The notes beneath the pieces are model-generated. The model saw nothing but the letters and a program-made list of their open reading frames with translations, was not told the origin of the DNA and searched no databases. A stretch of DNA of 64,000 nucleotides from Rhodocyclus tenuis (GTDB taxonomy: Bacteria > Pseudomonadota > Gammaproteobacteria > Burkholderiales > Rhodocyclaceae), in NCBI RefSeq assembly GCF_014197755.1, contig NZ_JACIGE010000010.1, positions 1 through 64,000 on the forward strand, read 5' to 3'. How positions within the stretch are numbered: the first letter of the stretch is position 1; every line of letters starts with the position of its first letter. The position numbers were made by a program, and so were the translations under genes. Positions 47,871-55,340 of the stretch are shown here, in pieces.

Positions 47871-48347
47871 ATGAACGTACTTTTCCTGTGCACCGGCAAC
47901 TCGTGCCGCTCGATCCTCGCCGAAGCGACTTTCAATCATCTTGCGCCAGCCGGCTGGCGGGCGCTGAGTGCCGGCAGCCGTCCCACCGGGCTCGTTCATC
48001 CGCGTTCGCTGGCGCTGCTCGCGCGTGAAGGCATTGCCTGCGATGGCGCTGCCAGCAAGTCCTGGGACGCACTGCCGCTGACGCCCGATATCGTCATCAC
48101 CGTCTGCGCCAGTGCCGCCGGCGAAACCTGCCCGGCGTATCTCGGCCCGGTGCTGCGCAGCCACTGGGGCGTCGACGATCCGGCGCATGCCACAGGCAGC
48201 GATGCCGAAATCGACGCCGCCTTTCTGCGTGCCTATTGCACGCTGCGCCGGCGCATCGAGGCCTTTCTGGCGCTGCCGCTGACCGATCTGCAGGGGGATC
48301 GCAGCCGCCTGCAGGCCGAACTCGATCGCGTCGGCGCGCTGACCTGA
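47871..48347 (+). CDS. arsC: Arsenate reductase, low-Mr phosphatase type
   Basis: This 158-residue enzyme reduces arsenate to arsenite using the thioredoxin-coupled mechanism. The P-loop Cys7-TGNSC-Arg13 and two further redox Cys (Cys79, Cys87) match the S. aureus-type ArsC triad. It is placed between the small thioredoxin and the arsenite pump, so its substrate route is clear from context. Confidence 0.93.
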   Translation: MNVLFLCTGNSCRSILAEATFNHLAPAGWRALSAGSRPTGLVHPRSLALLAREGIACDGAASKSWDALPLTPDIVITVCASAAGETCPAYLGPVLRSHWGVDDPAHATGSDAEIDAAFLRAYCTLRRRIEAFLALPLTDLQGDRSRLQAELDRVGALT

Positions 48348-48368
48348 ACCAAGGACTTCACCATCAAC

Positions 48369-49388
48369 ATGAGCCTCTTCGAACGCTATCTCTCGCTCTG
48401 GGTCTTCCTGTGCATCGTCGCCGGCATCCTGCTCGGGCAGTTCTTCCCCGGCGCTTTCCAGGCGATCGGGCGGCTGGAGGTGGCGCAGGTGAATCTGCCG
48501 GTCGGCCTGCTCATCTGGGTGATGATCATCCCGATGCTGGTCAAGGTTGATTTCGGCGCGCTGCACGAGATTCGCCAGCATGTGCGCGGCATCGGTGTCA
48601 CGCTGTTCGTCAATTGGCTGGTCAAACCCTTTTCGATGGCCTTCCTTGGCTGGCTGTTCATCCGCCAGCTGTTCGCGCCGTGGCTGCCGGCCGAGCAGAT
48701 CGACAGCTACATCGCCGGGCTGATCCTGCTTGCCGCCGCGCCGTGCACGGCGATGGTTTTCGTCTGGAGCCGGCTGTCCAACGGCGACCCGCTGTTCACG
48801 CTGTCGCAAGTGGCGCTCAACGACGCGATCATGATCTTTGCCTTTGCGCCGCTGGTGGCCTTCCTGCTCGGCCTGTCGGCGATCAGCGTGCCGTGGGAGA
48901 CGCTGATCGTTTCGGTGGTGCTCTACGTCGTCATCCCGGTGCTCCTCGCGCAATGGTGGCGGCGCTCGCTGCTGGCGAAGGGCGAGGGCGCTTTCGCGGC
49001 GGCGATGGCGCGCATCGGTCCGCTGTCGATCGCCGCGCTGCTGGCGACGCTGGTGCTGCTCTTCGCCTTTCAGGGCGAGGCGATCATCGCGCAGCCGCTG
49101 ATCATCGCGCTGCTGGCGGTGCCGATCCTGATCCAGGTGTTCTTCAACTCGGCGCTCGCTTACTGGCTCAACCGCGCCCTTGGCGAAAAGCACAACGTCG
49201 CCTGTCCGTCGGCGCTGATCGGCGCGAGCAATTTCTTCGAGCTGGCCGTGGCCGCGGCGATCAGCCTGTTCGGCTTCAACTCCGGCGCGGCGCTGGCAAC
49301 AGTGGTCGGCGTGCTGATCGAGGTGCCGGTGATGCTGCTGGTGGTCAGACTGGTCAATTCGAGCAAGGGCTGGTACGAGCGCCGTTGA
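48369..49388 (+). CDS. acr3: Acr3-type arsenite efflux permease
   Basis: This 339-residue inner-membrane protein has ten helices. The signature LLAAAPCTAMVFVWSRLSNG contains the conserved Cys of Acr3 pumps, and the ending segments match the bile/arsenite/riboflavin transporter fold. It exports arsenite made by ArsC. It follows arsC by 21 bases. Confidence 0.94.
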   Translation: MSLFERYLSLWVFLCIVAGILLGQFFPGAFQAIGRLEVAQVNLPVGLLIWVMIIPMLVKVDFGALHEIRQHVRGIGVTLFVNWLVKPFSMAFLGWLFIRQLFAPWLPAEQIDSYIAGLILLAAAPCTAMVFVWSRLSNGDPLFTLSQVALNDAIMIFAFAPLVAFLLGLSAISVPWETLIVSVVLYVVIPVLLAQWWRRSLLAKGEGAFAAAMARIGPLSIAALLATLVLLFAFQGEAIIAQPLIIALLAVPILIQVFFNSALAYWLNRALGEKHNVACPSALIGASNFFELAVAAAISLFGFNSGAALATVVGVLIEVPVMLLVVRLVNSSKGWYERR

Positions 49389-49432
49389 CCACTTGCCGCC
49401 CCCGGCGCGCAACGCACCAAGGGGAGTGCAGT

Positions 49433-49762
49433 TCAGTGACTCAGCGTCTTTGAGAAGAAATTGAGCACCGCCACGCCAGCGACGATCAGGCCGATGCCGA
49501 TCATTGCCGGCAGGTCGAGCGGCTGCTGATAGACGGCCCAGCCGATCAGCGCAATCAGCGCCACGCCGACACCCGACCAGACAGCGTAGGCGATGCCCAG
49601 CGGGATCGCACGCAGCGTCAGCGACAGAAAATAGAACGCCGCCGCGTAGCCGACCACGACGATCAGCGAAGGCAGCCAGCGCGTAAAGCCTTGCGTGGCG
49701 TTGAGCGCCGAAGTTGCAATCACCTCGGAAACGATGGCGATTGCCAGATAGAGCCAGTGCAT
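49433..49762 (-). CDS. SMR-family multidrug efflux protein (EmrE/QacE type)
   Basis: This 109-residue protein has four helices. The essential acidic residue is Glu13 (AIVSEVIATSALNAT), and the AYAVWSGVGVALIALIG segment is typical. It works as a dimer exporting quaternary ammonium or other cations by proton antiport. It converges with acr3. Confidence 0.92.
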   Translation of the reverse strand: MHWLYLAIAIVSEVIATSALNATQGFTRWLPSLIVVVGYAAAFYFLSLTLRAIPLGIAYAVWSGVGVALIALIGWAVYQQPLDLPAMIGIGLIVAGVAVLNFFSKTLSH

Positions 49763-49791
49763 TGATCAGCGCTTTCGAAGGGTTTTCCGCA

Positions 49792-50235
49792 TTATTTCGC
49801 CTCGCGGGTACACGACGGCGCCTTGATTTCAGTGCAGTGCTTGAAGGCTTCGGCCTTTACCGCGCCATACGCGGTGCGATACGGATTGAAGCATGCCCAG
49901 CTTGCGTCGTATCTGAGCCACTGCTCTTCACAGCTGCCCGGCTGGTTTTCGGCAGGCGCCGGCTGCGGCGCGGGGGCAGGGGGCTGAGCTGATTCGGCAT
50001 TCTGCTGCAGGAGGTTTTTCTCCTGCAGCAAGCGGACTGCCGCTGCCTGGCGCTCCTCGTCCGACACCTCGACGTTATTCAGGTCCACCGGCTTTGCCGC
50101 GCGCTGATAGGCGCTGGGTACCGTGTCGCCGTAGTGCACCTGGCCTGTATCGTCGGTCCAGCGGTATATCTCGCCGCCGCAGGCAAGCGCGGGGAGCATG
50201 CAAGCGAGAATGAATAACCAATATTTATCAATCAT
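49792..50235 (-). CDS. DUF4124-domain secreted protein
   Basis: This 147-residue protein has a signal sequence (YWLFILACMLPALACGG) and the short DUF4124 module GEIYRWTDDTGQVHYGDTVP, followed by a Glu/Gln-rich coiled segment, a Pro/Ala linker and a C-terminal part with paired Cys (GSCEEQWLRYDASWACF, then HCTEIKAPSC). Its ATG overlaps the upstream esterase stop (ATGA). Function unknown. Confidence 0.85.
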   Translation of the reverse strand: MIDKYWLFILACMLPALACGGEIYRWTDDTGQVHYGDTVPSAYQRAAKPVDLNNVEVSDEERQAAAVRLLQEKNLLQQNAESAQPPAPAPQPAPAENQPGSCEEQWLRYDASWACFNPYRTAYGAVKAEAFKHCTEIKAPSCTREAK

Positions 50236-51329
50236 TTGCTTGGCTCTGCTTGTTGGACGGCCGGCGTGCTCGTCGACTTGAAGAACGACCACATCACGTC
50301 GTTGGCCGACAGCGTCTGCGACGGCGCCTGGTTGCTGCGCAGCTTGTTGCCGCCCGGCCACGAGTGGCCGCCCGTTTCGGTGACGCAGAGTTCAACTGAC
50401 ACATTGCCCCGGCACTCCGAATAGCGCTCGCAATAGGCGCCCGGCGTTTCGAGCACGCGCTGCGGCTCGGGATTGCAGCTGTTCTGCCTGACCCACTTGG
50501 CGATCGTCGCTGGCACCGAGACGTAATCGGTGACCTTGCTCCGGCTCACCGACTTTTCGCCAGCGCCGCCGTTGAACTGTACGTGATCGTCGTTGCGCGC
50601 ATGGATGTGCAGGATCGAGATCGGTGCTTTCGGCGTACAGCTCGTCGTGTTGTCGGTGCCGGCCACGGCGGCGATCGCCGAGAAGGTGTCGGCCATCTCG
50701 CAGGCGAGGCGGTAGGCCATCATCCCGCCGTTGGACATCCCCGTCGCGTAGATCTGCTTGCGGTTGATGCTCAGCTGGCTGCTCACCTGGTCGACCACCT
50801 TGCGGATGAAACCGACGTCGTCGGCGTTCTGGTCACGTGCCGCGGCGCAACAGTTGCCGGCGTTCCAGGTGGCGAACTTGCCCGAACTGCGCGGGCTGAA
50901 GCCGCCCGGAAAGACCACGACGAAACCCTCGGCCTCCGACTTCGAGATCAGCCCGTAATACTTGTCGTTGGCCATGAAGTCCATGCTGCCGCCGCCGCCA
51001 TGCAGCGCAACCAGCAGCGCTGCCGGGTTCTCCGCGCTGTAGCGCTCGGGAACATGCACACGGTAGGTGCGCGGCGAACCGTCGTGCATGATCGAAAAGC
51101 TGTAATCACCGGGCTTGTCGATGCGCGACAGGCTGTCCGAACGCTGCGGTGGAACCTGCTTGTCCTGCCGTGAATCGAGCAAACGCTGTTTCAAGCGCTC
51201 GCGCAAAGTCCCGCCGCCGAAACTCTCCTGCGCGAGAACCTCGCGCGGGAGCAGGCTGAGGCTGCAGGCAATCAGCGAAATCGCAATGCCCGCGAGGACG
51301 GGCTTGCGCAGGCGTGCGTTGGCTTGCAT
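50232..51329 (-). CDS. Secreted PHB-depolymerase/feruloyl-esterase-like hydrolase
   Basis: This 365-residue alpha/beta hydrolase of the LpqC/esterase_PHB family has a signal sequence (VLAGIAISLIACSLSLL), an oxyanion motif LLVALHGGGGS, the nucleophile Ser199 in ATGMSNGGM, a C-terminal Asp in HARNDDHVQF and His in TETGGHSWPGG. Several Cys suggest periplasmic disulfides. It may act on polyesters, acetylated polysaccharides or phenolic esters. The ATG at 51329 is 9 bases after AAGGAG; nearer ATGs are too close. Confidence 0.88.
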   Translation of the reverse strand: MQANARLRKPVLAGIAISLIACSLSLLPREVLAQESFGGGTLRERLKQRLLDSRQDKQVPPQRSDSLSRIDKPGDYSFSIMHDGSPRTYRVHVPERYSAENPAALLVALHGGGGSMDFMANDKYYGLISKSEAEGFVVVFPGGFSPRSSGKFATWNAGNCCAAARDQNADDVGFIRKVVDQVSSQLSINRKQIYATGMSNGGMMAYRLACEMADTFSAIAAVAGTDNTTSCTPKAPISILHIHARNDDHVQFNGGAGEKSVSRSKVTDYVSVPATIAKWVRQNSCNPEPQRVLETPGAYCERYSECRGNVSVELCVTETGGHSWPGGNKLRSNQAPSQTLSANDVMWSFFKSTSTPAVQQAEPSK

Positions 51330-51481
51330 TGAAGGCATCTCCTTGATTAACACGGCAAGGGTTTCAGTGGTTTTCCGCGGTCCGGGAAACACTATCTATT
51401 TCCAACTGAGTTGTCGGATTTCTGAGTAACGATGTGTAGATATCGACCCAATTCGGCCATGGGCGCCTGGGGAAAGCTGTC

Positions 51482-51547
51482 GTTCAACGTAGAAGTGAGC
51501 GGCCTGCGCGGCTTTTCGCGCAGGTCCGCTCGATTGCCGGGGTGGGC
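51482..51547 (-). repeat. attC site of cassette A
   Basis: On the minus strand the element runs from GCCCACC (one mismatch to RYYYAAC) to GTTGAAC, 66 bp, with a stem of CTGCGCGG type. It begins two bases after the cassette A gene stop. It is strongly similar to the attC at 1633-1701, and the two are followed by the same bases (GTTGAACGAC-M-GCTT). Confidence 0.85.
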
Positions 51548-51548
51548 C

Positions 51549-52511
51549 TCATGTGGTTGGCCTAAAGAGAGCTAATATTTTTGCGCGGAGAACTTCGTCG
51601 CAGAACTCTTCCATGCCTAGCATTCGAATCAGAGCATCTACTTGTTCATCGCTTCGGTGTTCGTATGCGAGAAGCCTTTCAATTTGATATTTTGACAGAT
51701 ACTGATCGAGGTATTGAAATGGATTCGATGTCTTCGGCGCATGCGAAATTATCAAATTCCAACTGCATTTCTTCTGTATGCCCTCGTAGAGACGCTTGTA
51801 TTCGAAGTATGGCTGAAGGACTTGCGCATACTCTTCAAGAACGGCACCTTTATGCCAGGCATAAAAGCTTTGCACATACTTTCGGTATTCGAAAAATAGG
51901 TTGTAGATATCGATTGTGTCCGAGGCGCTTTCAATAAACTCACGGGCCTTTGCGGTCCAGCCATCCCATGCAAGCAACTCAGGCTTCGTAACCGTGAATC
52001 GAGCCACTCGTGAGTGGGAGTTGAAGTCGTGATGAATGCCCCAGTTAGCCTGTGCGATGCGCCAATGAGTGTTGTAATTCCTAAGGCGTTGCAAGAAATC
52101 GTGTAGCCCGGGAGAAGAGAAGGCGGCCTTCAATCGATCAGAGTATTCGCGAACAGGTGCAGCCCCCTGAAAATTGCGTGCATGATCGACTAGCGCCATG
52201 AGAGACGAAGTGCAGTGAAAGAGCTTCTTCTTGACAGCGCGAGTATGGCTCTCCGCTTCATTCTCGTTTGCTTGGTGCCAGAACGTTAGATTCTTGCTGC
52301 GGTCTCCGAAGAGACATATCTCGTCGAGAAGTTCTGTAGTGCTTGCATGAAATATCCATATAGTGTCTTCGAGATCCCGAACGGCGCGCCATAATTTGCC
52401 ACCCGAAGTCTCTTCAATTGACTCTCTTGCGTCCGAGAAACTTGCGAATATCGCGGTATCAATGAAGTCGCGAGACCAAGGATGCGGGACTGTATCGAGG
52501 TAGCGGGTCAT
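51549..52511 (-). CDS. Cassette A protein with R-x4-H motif (HEPN-like?)
   Basis: This 320-residue soluble helical protein has no family I can name. Near residues 140-150 is FLQRLRNYNTHW, an Arg144-x4-His149 arrangement embedded in helices as in HEPN RNases. I chose the ATG at 52511 because a TTG at 52520 would lie inside the attC core site. The stop is two bases before the attC. The codon use and AT content differ from neighbouring chromosomal genes, as expected for an acquired cassette. A defence or toxin role is a hypothesis only. Confidence 0.7.
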   Translation of the reverse strand: MTRYLDTVPHPWSRDFIDTAIFASFSDARESIEETSGGKLWRAVRDLEDTIWIFHASTTELLDEICLFGDRSKNLTFWHQANENEAESHTRAVKKKLFHCTSSLMALVDHARNFQGAAPVREYSDRLKAAFSSPGLHDFLQRLRNYNTHWRIAQANWGIHHDFNSHSRVARFTVTKPELLAWDGWTAKAREFIESASDTIDIYNLFFEYRKYVQSFYAWHKGAVLEEYAQVLQPYFEYKRLYEGIQKKCSWNLIISHAPKTSNPFQYLDQYLSKYQIERLLAYEHRSDEQVDALIRMLGMEEFCDEVLRAKILALFRPTT

Positions 52512-52514
52512 GAG

Positions 52515-52610
52515 GCCCAACGTGGAAGTGAGGGGCAGCCGGAGTGCGAAGCACGAAGGGAAGCAACAAGCGCAGCTTGTTGGCTGTCCCTCTCGACTGC
52601 GGGGTTAGAG
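52515..52610 (-). repeat. attC site of cassette B
   Basis: On the minus strand it runs from CTCTAAC to GTTGGGC (96 bp). Inner arms share the CGAGAGGGAC and CACTTCCAC elements with the other long attC sites, and the centre has the palindrome CAAGCGCAGCTTG. The gene stop (52614) lies four bases before it. Confidence 0.9.
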
Positions 52611-52613
52611 GGC

Positions 52614-53324
52614 TTAGCGACCACCCGTAAGTTCTCCTACTAGCGCCGCGTGACAACCATACAAAACATGCGATACCTCTTTGAGGATTGCCATCGTTTC
52701 TTGCGACTGAGAATCGTCATGAGAAAAGGCTTGCGTTACCTGATCATCGCTATCGAGAACGAGAAAAGCCTTTAGCGGCTTCGAGCCAGATTTGGCCTTG
52801 GCTAACATGTTTTCAAAGTCGTCCTCACGAATCGCTGACTTTTCTTTGTCTTTGATTTTGTCTTTGGTTACGGGATAGCGAAAGAATGTGCTGGAGGAGT
52901 CAGTTGTTTCAATTTTTTTAATCCAATCATCCAGCTCGACTGGAAAGCTCCAGTCTGTTCGGGTTTTCTCTTCTAAGTACTCAGATTGCTGTGAGAACAA
53001 TTCGCGAACGTATGAGTACAGCGTTTGGATGCGGTGCTCGTTGTACATTGGTTTCCATTTGGCATCGCCGAGAACATGAGGTTCTCCATCCCAAGGGGTT
53101 GTGCCATACGGAATCTTGAGTTTTCTATGGAAGATAAGAATGGCGGATTTGAGATACAACTCAATTGCGTGCCGGTAAAGAAAGCTGACAGGAAGGTGCG
53201 CGTTAAGAAAAGGAGCCTCCGCTGTTGATTGAGTCAGCGAATCAGCAGCCTCCTTGAAAGAATCAGCTACCGCGCCAAACCCCTTATCAAAGTGCTGATC
53301 TAATGGCATGAAGAGGTAGTGCAT
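52614..53324 (-). CDS. Cassette B protein of unknown function
   Basis: This 236-residue soluble protein is rich in Lys, Asp and Glu. The segment VSFLYRHAIELYLKSAILIF resembles the first helix of HEPN-like domains that pair with nucleotidyltransferases, but no R-x4-H RNase motif is evident. The ATG at 53324 is ten bases inside the cassette boundary (GTTAGAG). No family recognised with confidence. Confidence 0.7.
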   Translation of the reverse strand: MHYLFMPLDQHFDKGFGAVADSFKEAADSLTQSTAEAPFLNAHLPVSFLYRHAIELYLKSAILIFHRKLKIPYGTTPWDGEPHVLGDAKWKPMYNEHRIQTLYSYVRELFSQQSEYLEEKTRTDWSFPVELDDWIKKIETTDSSSTFFRYPVTKDKIKDKEKSAIREDDFENMLAKAKSGSKPLKAFLVLDSDDQVTQAFSHDDSQSQETMAILKEVSHVLYGCHAALVGELTGGR

Positions 53325-53333
53325 CGGTCTTCA

Positions 53334-53432
53334 CTCTAACGTTTGACGTGAGGGGCCGCCGTAGCGGCGAAGCCGCGGAGGGCGCCCACAAGCGCAGCTT
53401 GTGGGCGGTCCCTCTCGACGGAATGGTTAGCC
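53334..53432 (-). repeat. attC site of cassette C
   Basis: On the minus strand it runs from GGCTAAC to GTTAGAG (99 bp), with long inverted arms (GGGACCGCCC and its partner GGGGCCGCC) and a central palindrome. The cassette C stop codon TAA is inside GGCTAAC, typical for integron cassettes. Confidence 0.92.
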
Positions 53433-54215
53433 AATAGCTGCAACACGCATGGCATTTGCCAATTCCTTAGCTAGCTGAACATATTTGATAACAGCTTCTG
53501 GCGGTGGCGAAAAGTCTGTCGAGTGGGCTGCTTCATTGCGGAGTGTGCGCAGATCATGAAAGAGCGCGATCCAATTGGAGTCCAATGCCTGAGCTTTTTG
53601 AACAGCACGAATGGCCCATACCGTGTTCTTTGACTGTCTTGGGGAAGAGGCTTGTTCGGACAAATCACGACGTCGGACGAGGTTAAACAGCTCATCTTCA
53701 ACTTCAATCCAGGCGCTGACAATCGCTCCGCGTGGGTCCGTGCTAGCACGTGCTGCCGCAGTAGGGCTAATGCTTTCGTTCTCAGGAGCTCTCGGAATAT
53801 CTGCCTCTGCATCTACCTCGCGGACATAGTTTTCGAACTCAAACTCAGCCGATCCAAATTTCCCCTTTTTAAGTCTTGCTAGCATTGCGGCAAGTTCTTT
53901 CTTGAATAAATAAGCAATAAGTACTGCCGCAACTGGCCATGAGAGGGTGCCGATAAGCTTAAAAATCTCTTCGACGATTTTTCCCCAAGAAAACGATGCG
54001 TCATCTCTCTCCTTCTTATCCGGTGTTTTTTCCGGTGCGGTTTGACTTACCGTTTGGTTCCCACAGGTAATGGATATCTCTTGTACCAGAGGTTCTTTTG
54101 TTCGAACGGATGGCGGCTTCTTTGGTGATACCTCTTTGCACGTAACTTCAGGTTCAACGGACCACGCGTTAACACACACGAGCAGGGCCATCATCGAGAT
54201 AATCGTTCTGTTCAT
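53427..54215 (-). CDS. Cassette C membrane-anchored HEPN/DUF4145-like protein
   Basis: This 262-residue protein has an N-terminal signal or anchor (ISMMALLVCVNAWS), a periplasmic stretch with two Cys, one membrane segment (about residues 85-103, IGTLSWPVAAVLIAYLF) and a cytoplasmic part. Near the C-terminus lies LRTLRNEAAHSTDFSP with Arg226-x4-His231, the sequence form of HEPN/DUF4145 domains. An anchored HEPN-like domain suggests sensing at the membrane and possible RNA cleavage. Function not demonstrated; assignment is by motif only. The stop codon overlaps its attC. Confidence 0.75.
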   Translation of the reverse strand: MNRTIISMMALLVCVNAWSVEPEVTCKEVSPKKPPSVRTKEPLVQEISITCGNQTVSQTAPEKTPDKKERDDASFSWGKIVEEIFKLIGTLSWPVAAVLIAYLFKKELAAMLARLKKGKFGSAEFEFENYVREVDAEADIPRAPENESISPTAAARASTDPRGAIVSAWIEVEDELFNLVRRRDLSEQASSPRQSKNTVWAIRAVQKAQALDSNWIALFHDLRTLRNEAAHSTDFSPPPEAVIKYVQLAKELANAMRVAAIG

Positions 54216-54237
54216 CTTGTCGCGGTGAACTAAGAAT

Positions 54238-54326
54238 GGCTAACGTAGAAGTGAGAGGCAGCCGGAGCGAAGCGGCGGGAACCAAAAGCGCAGCTTTGGG
54301 CTGTCCTGCTCGACTGCCTGTTAGAG
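54238..54326 (-). repeat. attC site of cassette D
   Basis: On the minus strand it runs from CTCTAAC to GTTAGCC (89 bp). It has paired AGCCCAAAG/CTTTTGG arms and the shared CACTTCTAC element near the right core. It begins 13 bases after the cassette D stop. Confidence 0.9.
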
Positions 54327-54339
54327 AGCTGCACGCGAG

Positions 54340-54765
54340 TTACCGTGGCCATACTTGAATGACGACAGCCAACGCACCACAAGCCGCGCCAATACCAAAT
54401 GTGGCGAGCTGAAACCAGAACAAACCCCAAGTGAACTTGCCTAATGATTTTGACTCGTCACGCAAATATTGAAGCTCCGTCTCTCCATTTTCGCGGAGGC
54501 GGGAGATTTGGGTGGTAAGTCGAAAGTCGCGCAAGCGATTTATCGAGCACCACAGTGCAAACGCAACAGATAAAGAAAGTGCGATCAAGGCTGCGGCGGC
54601 GAACCCAAACGCACAACACAACGTTAGCTTTTTATCGAGAAGCTGCGTGGAGTAAAAAGCAAGCAGGCCAGTTGCTAGCGCGAGGATGAGGTTGCACACA
54701 GAACTGAAGTGCTCACGCGTTATTTCTTGCCAGCGGACAAAGCCACTTTGGTCTTCTTGGGCCAT
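54340..54765 (-). CDS. Cassette D three-helix membrane protein
   Basis: This 141-residue protein has three hydrophobic segments (about residues 25-43, 47-72 and 111-139) separated by a charged cytoplasmic helix (RLRDFRLTTQISRLREN). The layout recalls small SLATT-like or pore-type effectors but no family is certain. The ATG at 54765 lies 11 bases inside the cassette boundary GTTAGAG (54782-54776). It is the first, leader-proximal cassette of the array. Confidence 0.7.
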   Translation of the reverse strand: MAQEDQSGFVRWQEITREHFSSVCNLILALATGLLAFYSTQLLDKKLTLCCAFGFAAAALIALSLSVAFALWCSINRLRDFRLTTQISRLRENGETELQYLRDESKSLGKFTWGLFWFQLATFGIGAACGALAVVIQVWPR

Positions 54766-54782
54766 TGGGAGAGCTCTCTAAC

Positions 54783-55340
54783 GTGAAGTGGATTTCCTAA
54801 AAGACGGGAAACATTCCGTCATGGCCTATGAAAAATCTCGAATTTTGTGATCAAAACCATTTGAAAAAATCGATATGGAAAATTTTAGTACGTCCCAATG
54901 ACCCCGGTTTTTCCGTCAAATCGAGAACCGGATGCAGGTCCACGTCAAAGCGCTCCGCCTCGCACAGGGACTGTCGGTAAAAATTCTTGCAGATGGCTGA
55001 TTATTCATCGAAAACGCGAGTTTTACATGCGCATATGTCTGCGATCGGGCGTCGGTGCCAGGGCCTGCTTCCGGCCGATAAGCGACTGCTGCGATGACTC
55101 TAGCATCCGAAGCGTCCCCGGTGAAGCGCACCCATCCAAAGATCGCATTTCGGGTGAAGAGGGGTCTCATTCTTTGAACGGGCAAACAACTTGCCCCGGC
55201 TCGCAAGGCACCTTCGCCCCTCACCGTGCGCTGGCGCACCGACCGGGCATCTTCGTGGTGCGACGATATCCTTGAGCACGCGTGAACGCCTCGCCAACGG
55301 TGGCGAGCAGGCTTCACCTGCCATCAGGGACCGATGAATC
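54783..55340. other. Unassigned stretch between cassette array and diguanylate cyclase
   Basis: About 560 bases hold only short, overlapping open frames without domains. No attI-like or integrase sequence could be recognised here, although this is where the array's leading end lies. A promoter for the downstream plus-strand gene should be in its right part. Confidence 0.4.

Larger units (their letters stand above)
51488..54781 (-). mobile_element. Integron cassette array without integrase (CALIN), four cassettes
   Basis: Four cassettes lie head to tail on the minus strand: D (54781-54244), C (54243-53340), B (53339-52521) and A (52520-51488). Each holds one minus-strand gene followed by an attC. 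Each cassette starts with TTRRRY complementary to the first bases of its own attC: TTAGAG/CTCTAA, TTAGCC/GGCTAA, TTAGAG/CTCTAA, TTGGGC/GCCCAC (one mismatch). No integrase gene is present in the window. Upstream of D, past 54782, no attC fold is seen, so this is the array's end. The array is AT-richer than the chromosome around it. Confidence 0.9.

Noticed and set aside
47697-49412. Long minus-strand frame of 571 codons
   Set aside because: It is antisense to arsC and acr3; His/Gln/Arg-rich without motif.
54898-55317. Small frames on both strands upstream of the diguanylate cyclase; possible attI or integrase remnant
   Set aside because: No integrase motif or attI-type site could be recognised; the frames lack domains.
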